DNA of 64,000 bases from Cupriavidus laharis (lineage in GTDB: Bacteria > Pseudomonadota > Gammaproteobacteria > Burkholderiales > Burkholderiaceae). Shown here piece after piece: positions 16,109 through 24,715 of this stretch (position 1 is its first letter; the number at the start of each line of letters is the position of its first letter). The notes under the pieces were generated by a model that did not search any database, had not been told where the DNA came from, and saw only the letters and a program-made list of their open reading frames with translations. The translations under genes and the position numbers were made by a program. The stretch lies in assembly GCF_914271435.1 (NCBI RefSeq), contig NZ_CAJZAI010000022.1, forward strand, positions 1 through 64,000, in the 5' to 3' direction.

Positions 16109-16205
16109 GCAATCCGAATTTATGTCGAGCTCGGATCATCGGTCGACCGCATGAACGCTGCTGCCAAGTGGCTTCACTCAAGATAAAACCGTACTCAGGA
16201 TAATG

Positions 16206-17000
16206 CGCCATGCACCCGATCTCGATGATGCCGCTGCCGAAGCTGGCCTTGTACCCAGAGAAGTCATCGCACACCAGCTTGCCTTGCCAGTTCTGCAGGA
16301 ACGCCCGGGCATGTTCCCCGCTGCGGCTCGGGGCAAACTGATAGACCACTGCACGCAACGACGAGAACTGGCTCGGCGCGTAGGCCCATAGATAGTCACG
16401 ATGCGTCTTGCCATTGCCTGGCGAGAGCATCTGCACCGGTGTCTCGTCGGCGTGCAGCACGCTCTGGGTCAGTACCTCCTGCTGCAGCGCGTCCACCAGC
16501 GGTTGCAAGTGCACACCGCAGATGCCGACCCAGGCGCCCAGCGTCGATTGCGGGATCGCCAAGCCAGCGCGCGCGTAGATACGTTCTTGCCGATAGAGAG
16601 GAAGATGGTCACCGAACTTGGACACCAGCGTATGCGCCAGCAGGCCGGCGGTGGGGATGCCCTTGTCGATGACGTGAGGAGGAACCGGTGCCTGCGTGAG
16701 GGTCTCGCATTGCCCGCATGCCCACTTACCCCGGATATGGCGTTCGACCGTGAACATGCCGGGGGTGTAGTCCAGCTTCTCGCTGACGTCTTCGCCAATG
16801 CGCTTGAGCGCGCAGCCGCACGCGCAAGTCTCGGACTCTGGCTCGTGACGGATCTCAGTGCGAGGCAACTGGGGCGGCAGCGCCTGGCGTTTCGGCTTGT
16901 TCTTGGGCTCCGACTTGGACGACGGGATCAGAGCTTCCAGCTCGGCCTCGATCGCCTCAAGGTCTGCATCAAGAGCCTCTTCCAGCAGGCAGAGTCGAGG
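16206..17000 (-). pseudogene. tnpC: IS66 tnpC, N-terminal and central fragment
   Basis: The minus-strand frame contains the IS66 zinc-binding block (CACGCALKRIGEDVSEKLDY), then the GQCE..TQAP and FGDHLPLYRQE region, and the first part of the DDE catalytic domain (LHADETPVQML, LVCDDFSGYKA, EIGCMAH). It breaks at 16205 where RIT2 begins. Past that point the frame runs into RIT2 sequence and loses similarity. Near 16985 a one-base frameshift separates it from its likely 5' end, next to the ISL3 start. With the piece at 6421-6659 it appears to be one IS66 gene torn apart by nested insertions. Confidence 0.85.
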
Positions 17001-17041
17001 GCCTGTTCTCGGGCCGATTTGGCCGTACGTTGATCGTTACC

Positions 17042-18685
17042 ATGAGGCAAGTTCTCGGTGGGATTGATCGTATCCTCGCCCGGGTGGGTAAGCGCTTCGT
17101 CTCCAGCGATGCGTGCGGGGAGACCATTACTGTCGAAGCCTGTAGTACGGTTCGCGCGGCCCCTTGTCCTGCCTGCCATCGTTGGAGTCACCGACTCCAC
17201 GGCCGCTATGTGCGCAGACTGGAAGAACGTCCGGTGCTCGAGCAGCGGGTCGTTCTCGCTATTGAGATGCGTCGCTTCAAATGTACGAACGCCAATTGTC
17301 CCCGTCGTACGTTTGCCGAGAACATCCACGCTTTGGCCGGTCGGTATCAACGTCGTACACGATCGCAAGCTCGGGCGCTACACGCGCTGGGCCACGCCCT
17401 CGGTGGTGAGGCGGCCGCCCGGCTTGCTGACGCCTTGGGCTTGCGCACCAGTGCCGACACCGTGCTGCGGGAATTGCGAAGAGCTTCTGGGCGCAAGCGC
17501 AAACCACGACTGCGGGTCGTCGGCATCGATGACTGGGCGATCGCGCGCGGTCACCAGTATGGAACAATCATCGTCGATCTGGAGCGACGTGAGCCGATCG
17601 AAGTGTTCGCCGGCAGGGACGCCATTACGGTGGCTGCGTGGATGCGTGCGCACCCATCGATCGAGATCGTCGCCAGGGACCGGGCCGGGGCCTATTCCGA
17701 AGCGGTCGACCTCGCGCTGCCGGCAGCCAAGCAAGTCTCGGATCGCTGGCATCTGCTGAGCAACCTGCGCTACAACGTCGAGAGGCTGCTTTACCGACTC
17801 GGGCCACAACTGCGCCAAGCCGCGCAGCAAGTCGAGGTCGGTAGCATGACCCTGGGCCGGCAGGGGGTGCTGGGCCACAACTCACTCCGGTCGTGGCAGC
17901 GTCTGAGCGATCGGCGACGCGCCACGCGGCTGGCGCTGTACGAGCGAGTGATGGCGCTACGTGCGCAGGGCGGCACGTTCAGAGGAATCGCGCACGAACT
18001 CTCAATCAGCAATGTAACCGTGCAGAAGTTCGTCCACGCGGGGGCATTCCCCGAGCGCACGCCCTGGGCTCGGGGTCCGACGCCTTTGGATCCCTATCGC
18101 GACTATATCGAGGAACGAATCGCCCAGGGTTGTCGCTTTCCTGAGCTGATTGTGCAAGAACTCAAGCAGCGCGGCTATAAGGGCAGTCCCGCCTGCGTGC
18201 AGAGTTGCGTGGCCCGCCATCTCTTTCCGCAGGGCAAGGCACCGCTTGTCCAAGTACCCGTTCGTACGATTCCGTGCCCGTCGGCCCGGTGCGTGTTTGG
18301 ATGGCTTGTCGGATGGAGAAAGCTCGCTGTCGAGGAGCCAAAGAGCGCGGACCACGATCAGTTCGTGCAGGCGCTGTGCAAGATCGAACCCGTGGTCGGC
18401 GAGGTGCGCAGCCTCGCGCGGGAGTTTCTCGGACTCATGCATCGGCGAAGTGGGCGACATTTCGATCGATGGTTTAAACGTCTGTCGTGCTGCGACGCTG
18501 CGGAAATGCGTGGGTTCGCGCAAAGCCTGCGCGCCGACTTACCGGCTGTGCGGGCGGCTTTCATGCTGCCATGGAGCAATGGCCAGACCGAGGGTCATGT
18601 CAACCGGCTCAAGCTCCTCAAGCGCCAAATGTATGGCCGCGCGAATATCGACCTTCTGCGGCTGCGCGTGTTGAAGCCGAACTAA
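17042..18685 (+). CDS. ISL3-family transposase
   Basis: 547 residues from ATG 17042 (a TTG at 17030 is open but less likely). The N-terminal zinc ribbon (CPACHRWSHRLHGRY...CTNANCPRRTF) and helix-turn-helix lead into the DDE domain of ISL3 transposases: VVGIDDWAIARGHQYGTIIV with the first Asp, VARDRAGAYSEA with the second, and the C-terminal NGQTEGHVNRLKLLKRQMYG with the Glu. Most of the enzyme is intact. The stop TAA sits in the first bases of a 199-bp dispersed repeat (18682 on), so the natural C-terminus and right inverted repeat may have been removed. I find no convincing terminal repeats. Confidence 0.85.
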   Translation: MRQVLGGIDRILARVGKRFVSSDACGETITVEACSTVRAAPCPACHRWSHRLHGRYVRRLEERPVLEQRVVLAIEMRRFKCTNANCPRRTFAENIHALAGRYQRRTRSQARALHALGHALGGEAAARLADALGLRTSADTVLRELRRASGRKRKPRLRVVGIDDWAIARGHQYGTIIVDLERREPIEVFAGRDAITVAAWMRAHPSIEIVARDRAGAYSEAVDLALPAAKQVSDRWHLLSNLRYNVERLLYRLGPQLRQAAQQVEVGSMTLGRQGVLGHNSLRSWQRLSDRRRATRLALYERVMALRAQGGTFRGIAHELSISNVTVQKFVHAGAFPERTPWARGPTPLDPYRDYIEERIAQGCRFPELIVQELKQRGYKGSPACVQSCVARHLFPQGKAPLVQVPVRTIPCPSARCVFGWLVGWRKLAVEEPKSADHDQFVQALCKIEPVVGEVRSLAREFLGLMHRRSGRHFDRWFKRLSCCDAAEMRGFAQSLRADLPAVRAAFMLPWSNGQTEGHVNRLKLLKRQMYGRANIDLLRLRVLKPN

Positions 18686-18880
18686 ATGGCCGGCCTGCTC
18701 GTACTGCTGCACCCGCTAGTCCGGTAGCCATCGCAGGCGCGTGAGTTCGTGCGCCCGGGAAGAGGCTGGCGGGCTCACCCACGTTAATCAGAAAGAGGAA
18801 TGGTGGGTAGTGGGGCGGGAAAAACGCGACAAGGTCCTCCACGCGAGTTTGCCGTCGTCACACAAATTGCGGAAGACCCA
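18682..18880. repeat. 199-bp dispersed repeat, copy 1
   Basis: This stretch is closely similar, end to end and in the same orientation, to 59177-59375. Shared blocks include CCATCGCAGGCGCGTGAGTT, GAGGCTGGCGGGCTC, CCACGTTAATCAGAA and GTCACACAAATTGCGGAAGA. Both copies begin exactly where another sequence is cut off (ISL3 here, pyruvate kinase at 59 kb), so its left edge looks like the end of a mobile element. No gene is identified in it. Bases 18881-18962 hold nothing recognisable. Confidence 0.8.
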
Positions 18881-18962
18881 CGATTACTTCTCTTCACGAC
18901 ATGTAAGAGCCGGCGGAGTCACAGCAGCCCACTATGCTCTCGTCGCTGCACAACGCTCGCGC

Positions 18963-19892
18963 CTAGCAATATCGATCAGCCGAAAAGACTTTCTCCAGAA
19001 TCACTCCCAGATCCGACTCGAATTGTTCTCCCTCCCTTTCGAGCCAGTCACAGAAGGTCTTCACCACCGGGTCATGCTGGCGCTCTTGCCGCAGGATCAT
19101 GAAATAGTTCCGGCAAGGCAGCATCCTGCGGCCAAACGGAATCACCAGTCTGCCGGAAGCCACATCGGAAGCCACCAGCGAGGACGGTCCCATCGCCACA
19201 CCCAGCCCGTCGAGGGCCGCCTGCAGGGCGAAGTAAAGGTGTTCGAGCTGGAGCGACTGCGCGGGCACCAGGCTGTCTTGCCAGAACGCCTTCAGCCAGT
19301 CGTTCCAAACCGTCGGCCGCGCCTGGCAATGCAGCAGCGTGTGATGGCGCAAGTCGCCGATTCCCTCGAGCCTGCCGTCCTTCAACAGGCTCGGCGCGCA
19401 AACCGGGAAATGCATCTCAGGGATGAATTTTCGCTTGACCAGGCCGGGCACGGTATCCGGCTCGCGGCGGATGATCACATCGATATCGCCGGACAACTCT
19501 TCCACGGGTTCGAGGCCGGACGAGATGTCGACCTCGATGGTCGGGTGCGCCGCCCGGAACGACACCAGCCGCGGAAATAGCCAGCGCATGATGAAGGATG
19601 GCAACGCATTGACTCTCAGCACTTCATGACGACTCAGGCTTCTGGATGCGGAGGCGATCGCTGAGAGCGCGGGACTCACCGTAGCCAGATACAGCCGTCC
19701 CTGGTCGGTCAACTGAACGCTCTGTCCGAGCCTGCGGAACAAGGGCACGCCCAGCCATTCCTCGAGCGTCTTGACCTGGTGACTGACGGCGCCGTGCGTA
19801 ACACAGAGTTCCTCGGCTGCACGAGTGAAGCTCAGGTGCCGGCCGGCCGCCTCGAATGCCCGGATGGAGTTTAGTGGGGGAAGGCGGCTCAT
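18963..19892 (-). CDS. LysR-type regulator, GcvA subgroup
   Basis: 309 residues. The N-terminal LysR helix-turn-helix (LNSIRAFEAAGRHLSFTRAA, then VTHGAVSHQVKTLEEWLG) matches the GcvA/AmpR style. The effector-binding domain runs from about 92 to the end. The gene is divergent from the CoA-transferase operon at 20153, with 260 bp between the starts, the usual arrangement for a LysR activator controlling its neighbour. Its inducer is unknown but is likely to be the acid or CoA ester handled by that operon. Confidence 0.88.
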   Translation of the reverse strand: MSRLPPLNSIRAFEAAGRHLSFTRAAEELCVTHGAVSHQVKTLEEWLGVPLFRRLGQSVQLTDQGRLYLATVSPALSAIASASRSLSRHEVLRVNALPSFIMRWLFPRLVSFRAAHPTIEVDISSGLEPVEELSGDIDVIIRREPDTVPGLVKRKFIPEMHFPVCAPSLLKDGRLEGIGDLRHHTLLHCQARPTVWNDWLKAFWQDSLVPAQSLQLEHLYFALQAALDGLGVAMGPSSLVASDVASGRLVIPFGRRMLPCRNYFMILRQERQHDPVVKTFCDWLEREGEQFESDLGVILEKVFSADRYC

Positions 19893-20152
19893 AGTCGTTA
19901 GAAAATCTCACACTGGTTGTCAGATTATATGCTTTGTCCTCCCTTTATTTCCCGTGCTTCAATGCACTCCCGTTTGCTGCATGCCGGAGTTTTTCGGCGA
20001 CTGGTGATGCCGGCCAGCAGCGTACCCGAGCGGCAGCGTGCGATGTGAGATTTTTGCACCGGCCAGTTGAGCAGGGCACGCGATCCCATACCAGGCCATA
20101 TCCGAATCGCCGCGCGGCAGCGACAGAACATATCAATGCATGAGGAGACCAC

Positions 20153-21352
20153 GTGCTGAGCGGCAAGACCATTCTCGACCTTACCTGGGTGCTGGGCGGC
20201 CCTTTCGCAGGCCAACTGCTGGCGCAGCTCGGCGCCGAAGTCATCAAGATCGAGCCGATAGACGGCGACTTTGCGCGTTCGGTCCCGCCCCTGTCGGACA
20301 CGCAGGACTCGGCCTTTTTCTTGTCTGTCAACCGCGGCAAGAGGAGTGTCGCGCTGGACCTGAAGACCCCGGAAGGCAAGGAGGCCTTCTACGCGCTGGT
20401 GCGTACCGCCGATGCCGTGATCTATGGCTTCGCGCCGGATGTGCCGCGCCGGCTCGGGTTGGACTACCCGTCCTTGAAGGCTATCAATCCGCGCATCGCG
20501 GTTGCGCAGATCGTCGGGCTGGATGACAAGGGTGCCTACGCCAAGGCGCCAGCGTTCGACCTCGTGTTGCAGGCCATGGCAGGCGTGATGGGCATCACGG
20601 GCGACGAAGGCGGCCGGCCCGTGCGGGTCGGTTACCAGGTGGCGGACCTTGCCGGCGGGCTGTACCTGGCGCTGGCGACGGTGGCGGCCATGCTGAAGGC
20701 GGAATGCACGGACGTGGGCGAACACGTGCAGCTCTCGCTGTTCGACGCACAGATCGCGATGTTGAGCTGGCAGGCGCAGGGCTTCCTGTCGTTCGGAAAA
20801 ATGCCATCGGCGCTGGGCGCGCGGCACGCGATGATCGCACCGAGCGATGCCTACCCGACAGCCGATGGCCGCTATATTGCCGTGGCACCAACGGGCGAGG
20901 CGTTCTGGCAGAAGTTTTGCACCGCCATCGGCCGCGAAGGCCTGATCGACGACCCGCGCTTCGCGAGTGCTTCCGCCCGCATCCAACACGTGGAAGAATT
21001 GACTGCGGAACTGTCCAGCACCATGCGTACCCGGGCCGCTGCCGAATGGGAAGCCTTGCTCTCGGATGCGCGCGTGCCGGCAGCGGTGATTAAGCGTGTC
21101 GACGAAGCGCTGGCGCACCCCCTCATCGAAGCCCGCAGCATGGTAGAGACCGCGGCAAGCCGCAGCGGCGACAAGTCCGCCCGCCTGCTCGGCAATCCCT
21201 TCAAATATGCCGGCGCCGCGCCGCTGAGCTATCCGCCCGCGCTTGGCGAAGATACGGTCGCCGTATTGACGGAGCGGGCGGGATACAACGCCAGCGATAT
21301 CGAACTCATGGAAGCAGCCGGCGCGATACGTACCGCGCGAGCGGAATCCTGA
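20153..21352 (+). CDS. CaiB/BaiF-type (class III) CoA-transferase
   Basis: 399 residues from GTG 20153, preceded by GAGGAG at 20141-20146. The start LDLTWVLGGPFAGQLLAQLG with AEVIKIEP is the family hallmark. The catalytic Asp that forms a mixed anhydride is Asp136 in PAFDLVLQAMAG. Such enzymes move CoA from one acyl-CoA to a free carboxylate, activating a substrate without ATP. As first gene of an operon with acyl-CoA dehydrogenase (21354), AcuI-like reductase (22602) and Bug receptor (23668), it probably activates the acid imported with the help of that receptor. The substrate cannot be read from sequence. Confidence 0.9.
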   Translation: MLSGKTILDLTWVLGGPFAGQLLAQLGAEVIKIEPIDGDFARSVPPLSDTQDSAFFLSVNRGKRSVALDLKTPEGKEAFYALVRTADAVIYGFAPDVPRRLGLDYPSLKAINPRIAVAQIVGLDDKGAYAKAPAFDLVLQAMAGVMGITGDEGGRPVRVGYQVADLAGGLYLALATVAAMLKAECTDVGEHVQLSLFDAQIAMLSWQAQGFLSFGKMPSALGARHAMIAPSDAYPTADGRYIAVAPTGEAFWQKFCTAIGREGLIDDPRFASASARIQHVEELTAELSSTMRTRAAAEWEALLSDARVPAAVIKRVDEALAHPLIEARSMVETAASRSGDKSARLLGNPFKYAGAAPLSYPPALGEDTVAVLTERAGYNASDIELMEAAGAIRTARAES

Positions 21353-21353
21353 T

Positions 21354-22508
21354 ATGGACCTGACCCAGGAGTTTGACCAACTATTGGACACGAAGGCCCG
21401 CCAGTTGATCACGGCGGCCCGAGAGTTTGCCGGGGAAACCGTGTTGCCTGCCTCCCGCCTGGCGGCCGGCGCGCACGAGTGGGCCAGCGCGACGATCCGC
21501 GCGGCCTGCGGCATCGGCCTGGGCGGCATGGAAATCCCGGTAGCGCTTGGCGGGCACGGCATGCGCTATTTGGTGCGGGCCCGCGTGGCCGAGGAACTCG
21601 CACGTGTCGATTTTCCCTTCGCGTTCGCGCTGATCAACCATCACAATGCCGCGGCCCGGATCGCCGCCCACGGGACCGCGGTGGCCAAGGACCGCTTCCT
21701 GCCGCCCATGCTCGCCGGCGACTCGGTGGGTTGCACTGCAATGTCCGAACCGGACGCTGGCAGCGATTTCGCCGCTATCAGCACCACCGCGAGCCGCGTG
21801 ACTGACGGTTGGCGCCTGGATGGCGTCAAGCGCTGGATCGCCAATGCCGCCGGCGCAGATGTGTTGCTGACCTTCGCCCAGACCAACCTCGCGAAAGGGG
21901 CGGCAGGTATCGCCTGCTTCATTGCCGACGGCCGGAATCCGGGTTTCACGCGCGGTCCGCTTGATCCGTTCGCCGCGATGGGCGCGGCCGGCATTGGCGG
22001 CTTCACGTTGAGCGCGCACCACGTACCGGACGACCATGTCCTGTATCCGCCGGGCGAGGGATTCGCGCAGGCGATGGCCGGGGTCAACAAGGCTCGCACG
22101 CATATTGCGGCCATGGCTTGCGGCATGGTGGCGGCCAGCCTCGATATCGCGCTGGCTTATGCGCGCAAGCGCAAGACATTCGGCAAGTCCCTGCTGGAGC
22201 ACCAGGGCCTGCGCTGGTCGCTCGCCGATGTGGCTACGACGCTGGAAGCCATGCGCATGTTTACGTATCGCGCCGCCACGCTGATCGACCAGGAGCGCAA
22301 GGAAGCCATCCTGGCAGCCGCGATGGCCAAGAAGTTTGCCGGCGAGCAGTGTCTCCCCGCGATCGCCGGATGCATGCAAGCGATGGGTGCGGTCGGGATG
22401 GGCGACGACAACGTGCTGGCAAAGCATCTGCTGGCGGCAAAGGCGATCGGATTTGCTGATGGCACAACCGAAATGATGAACGAGAGAATCGGCGCGACCC
22501 TGGCGTAG
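21354..22508 (+). CDS. Acyl-CoA dehydrogenase
   Basis: 384 residues, beginning one base after the stop of the CoA-transferase, so translation is probably coupled. The FAD/acyl-CoA signature CTAMSEPDAGSDFAAI lies near residues 125-140. YARKRKTFGKSLLEHQG marks the C-terminal helical domain, and FADGTTEMMNERIG is the usual family end. It is expected to introduce an alpha,beta double bond into the acyl-CoA made by the upstream enzyme, passing electrons to ETF. The catalytic base cannot be placed with certainty. Confidence 0.9.
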   Translation: MDLTQEFDQLLDTKARQLITAAREFAGETVLPASRLAAGAHEWASATIRAACGIGLGGMEIPVALGGHGMRYLVRARVAEELARVDFPFAFALINHHNAAARIAAHGTAVAKDRFLPPMLAGDSVGCTAMSEPDAGSDFAAISTTASRVTDGWRLDGVKRWIANAAGADVLLTFAQTNLAKGAAGIACFIADGRNPGFTRGPLDPFAAMGAAGIGGFTLSAHHVPDDHVLYPPGEGFAQAMAGVNKARTHIAAMACGMVAASLDIALAYARKRKTFGKSLLEHQGLRWSLADVATTLEAMRMFTYRAATLIDQERKEAILAAAMAKKFAGEQCLPAIAGCMQAMGAVGMGDDNVLAKHLLAAKAIGFADGTTEMMNERIGATLA

Positions 22509-22601
22509 CCCGCGTGAACGCCCGCGTACACCAGACCGGTCCGGCTCGGAAAAGGCCGGCCGACCCCGGGAAGATCCCATTTCAGTAGGAGAGGAGCGTG
22601 A

Positions 22602-23588
22602 ATGTTTGATGCAATCGTCCTTGAGAAGGACAGCGGCGGCGCAACCCAGGCCGCCATTTCCCACTTGGATACCAAGCGGCTTCCGCCAGGCAATGTGACT
22701 GTGAGGGTTGAATTCTCGACGATCAACTACAAGGATGCGCTGGCGATCACAGGCAAGGCCCCCGTGGTACGCAAGTTCCCCATGGTGCCGGGCATCGACT
22801 TCGCGGGCGTGGTCGAGCACAGCGACGACGAACGCTTCCGGCCAGGTGACGCTGTCATCCTGAATGGCTGGGGTGTAGGCGAAACGCACTGGGGCGGGCT
22901 GTCGCAGCGCGTCCGTGTGAATGGCGACTGGCTGGTGCCCCTGCCCGCCGGCATGAGCGCACGCCAGGCGATGTCGATCGGTACGGCGGGCTATACGGCG
23001 ATGCTCTGTGTGAATGCGCTGGAGCGACATGGCCTGAGGCCGGATAGCGGGGACGTCCTGGTGACAGGCGCGAACGGCGGCGTTGGCACCATCGCCATCG
23101 CCCTGCTTGCGCAGCGCGGCTATACCGTGACCGCTTCGACCGGCCGTCTTGCCGAAAGCACGTATCTCACCGCGCTCGGGGCCGCGCGGGTGATCGACCG
23201 GGCAACGCTCTCGCAGGCCGGCAAGCCACTGCAAAAGGAATGCTGGGCAGGCGCGGTGGACTGCGTAGGCAGCCACACGCTGGCCAATGTCTGCGCCAGC
23301 ATGAAGTATCGCGGGCTGGTTGCTGCCTGCGGGCTGGCCCAGGGCATCGATTTTCCCGCCAGCGTAGCGCCCTTCATTTTGCGCGGTGTGACACTGCTGG
23401 GCATCGACAGTGTCTACGCCCCACGCGCGGAGCGCGTCGAAGCCTGGGAGCGGCTGGCAAAGGAGTTGCCGGTATCGGTGCTCGCCGCCAACACCACCGA
23501 GATATCGCTTGCGCAGGCATGCGCCGCGGCTGCGGACCTGATCAGCGGAAAGATCAGGGGACGGCTGGTAGTCAATGTCGGCGGCTGA
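22602..23588 (+). CDS. acuI: Acrylyl-CoA reductase-type zinc-free oxidoreductase (AcuI/YhdH)
   Basis: 328 residues with a strong Shine-Dalgarno (AGGAGAGGAG). It is a medium-chain dehydrogenase/reductase without zinc ligands. VEFSTINYKDALAITG and PGIDFAGVVE are characteristic of the AcuI/YhdH subgroup, and VTGANGGVGTIAIALLAQ is the NADPH-binding glycine motif. Known members reduce acrylyl-CoA to propionyl-CoA. In this operon it could reduce an enoyl-CoA intermediate or detoxify acrylyl-CoA. The 93-bp gap from the dehydrogenase gene suggests one transcript with its own ribosome site. Confidence 0.88.
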   Translation: MFDAIVLEKDSGGATQAAISHLDTKRLPPGNVTVRVEFSTINYKDALAITGKAPVVRKFPMVPGIDFAGVVEHSDDERFRPGDAVILNGWGVGETHWGGLSQRVRVNGDWLVPLPAGMSARQAMSIGTAGYTAMLCVNALERHGLRPDSGDVLVTGANGGVGTIAIALLAQRGYTVTASTGRLAESTYLTALGAARVIDRATLSQAGKPLQKECWAGAVDCVGSHTLANVCASMKYRGLVAACGLAQGIDFPASVAPFILRGVTLLGIDSVYAPRAERVEAWERLAKELPVSVLAANTTEISLAQACAAAADLISGKIRGRLVVNVGG

Positions 23589-23667
23589 AGACCCGCGTCG
23601 CGACCAGACAGGCCAGCCAATAGGCTAGGGTGCGCGACGTCACCACACAACAAGGAGGAGACAACTC

Positions 23668-24639
23668 ATGAACGTGCCTGGAAAAGTCCGGTCGCTGCTG
23701 GCAGCGGCCATCCTATCGTCGTTCGCTGCCACGGCAGGGGCCCAAAGCTACCCCAGCCGGCCTATCCGTTTGATCGTGCCGTTCCCGCCTGGCGGCTCGG
23801 TCGATCATGTCGCGCGGATCATTGGCCCGACGCTGTCAGAGTACCTGGGCCAGAACGTCATCATCGACAACAAGGGTGGTGCCAGCGGTACGATCGGTAC
23901 CTACGAAGCGGCCAGGGCTGCGGCCGATGGTTACACGCTGCTGATGGTATTCGACTCCCATGCAGTGAACCAGCATCTCTACAGGAACATCAAGTACGAT
24001 ACCTTCAATTCGTTCGACTACATCAGCCTGATGGTGAGCGCCCCCATGTTGCTTGCCACCGCGAAGAATTTCGCGCCGCAGACAGTGCCGAAGATGATTG
24101 CCTACGCCAAGGCCAATCCGGACAAGGTAACCTACGGATCCTCCGGCGTGGGGGGCTCCAACCATCTGTACGGGCTGGCGTTTGCCTCGCAGGCCAATTT
24201 CTCGGCCACTCACGTTCCCTACAAGGGCGGCGGGCCGATGCTGACTGCAATCCTCGGCGGTGAGATCAACTATGTGGTTACCACGCTCCCGGTCGTGATG
24301 CAATACGTTAAGAGCGGCCAGGTCAGGGCGCTCGCCATCGGCAGCCAGGCGCGCGTGCCGCAGTTGCCTGAAGTCCCGACTATTGCGGAGTTCGTGCCGG
24401 GGTATGAGGCGAACTCATGGGTCGGCATGATGGTGCCCAAGGGCGTGCCCAAGGACGTGCTGGCGAAGATCGAGGCCAGCCTGCGCAAGACGCTGGAGTT
24501 CGCGGACATCAACGCGCGGCTCAAGAGCGAGGGCTTCAATGTCATTGCCAGCGACCCGGAGCAATTCCGCGAGAAGGTCAAGATGGAATCGGAGCGGCTT
24601 GGCCGGTTAATCAAGGAGGGCAATATTCGGGTGGATTGA
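23668..24639 (+). CDS. Bug/TctC-type periplasmic solute-binding receptor (1)
   Basis: 323 residues with a Sec signal peptide (residues 1 to about 26, hydrophobic LLAAAILSSFAATAGA). Family motifs follow: PIRLIVPFPPGGSVDHVAR and VIIDNKGGASGT. Bug proteins bind carboxylates or small aromatic and amino acids in the periplasm. TctAB membrane partners are absent here, so this is an orphan receptor. It is the last gene of the 20153 operon behind an AAGGAGGAGACA leader. A perfect GC-rich palindrome (24681-24707) closes the unit. Confidence 0.92.
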   Translation: MNVPGKVRSLLAAAILSSFAATAGAQSYPSRPIRLIVPFPPGGSVDHVARIIGPTLSEYLGQNVIIDNKGGASGTIGTYEAARAAADGYTLLMVFDSHAVNQHLYRNIKYDTFNSFDYISLMVSAPMLLATAKNFAPQTVPKMIAYAKANPDKVTYGSSGVGGSNHLYGLAFASQANFSATHVPYKGGGPMLTAILGGEINYVVTTLPVVMQYVKSGQVRALAIGSQARVPQLPEVPTIAEFVPGYEANSWVGMMVPKGVPKDVLAKIEASLRKTLEFADINARLKSEGFNVIASDPEQFREKVKMESERLGRLIKEGNIRVD

Positions 24640-24680
24640 TCCGGCCGCGCCCGAGCGGGACCCATACGGCCGAACTGTAG

Positions 24681-24707
24681 GGCGGGGCCATCGTCGATGG
24701 CCCCGCC
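24681..24707. terminator. GC-rich palindrome between convergent operons
   Basis: GGCGGGGCCATCG and its exact complement flank a single T, giving an 11-13 bp stem between the stops of two convergent genes (24639 plus, 24716 minus). There is no clear T-run on either side, so it is either a weak bidirectional terminator or an RNA-protecting 3' stem. Confidence 0.55.
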
Positions 24708-24715
24708 GCAACATA

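Larger units (their letters stand above)
12750..16205 (+). mobile_element. RIT2, second recombinase-in-trio element
   Basis: Three overlapping tyrosine recombinase genes on the plus strand (12895-16108) lie between 24-bp imperfect inverted termini (12750-12773 and 16182-16205, 20 of 24 matching, CATTATCYYGAGT...GTTTTATC). A second short inverted motif, CATAAATYC, occurs about 80 bp inside each end. Terminal sequences and proteins differ clearly from RIT1, so this is a separate RIT type and not a duplication. Its right end cuts the IS66 tnpC frame just after the codons for GCMAH. Confidence 0.88.

Noticed and set aside
17030..18685. Terminal inverted repeats of the first ISL3 element
   Set aside because: I compared the flanks and found no convincing pair. 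The right flank is the dispersed repeat, so I do not define element ends.
19925..21562. 545-codon open frame on the minus strand
   Set aside because: Antisense to the CoA-transferase gene. Composition is low in hydrophobic residues and no family is recognisable.
21381..23276. 631-codon open frame on the minus strand
   Set aside because: Antisense shadow of the acyl-CoA dehydrogenase and AcuI-like genes, which have clear motifs on the plus strand.
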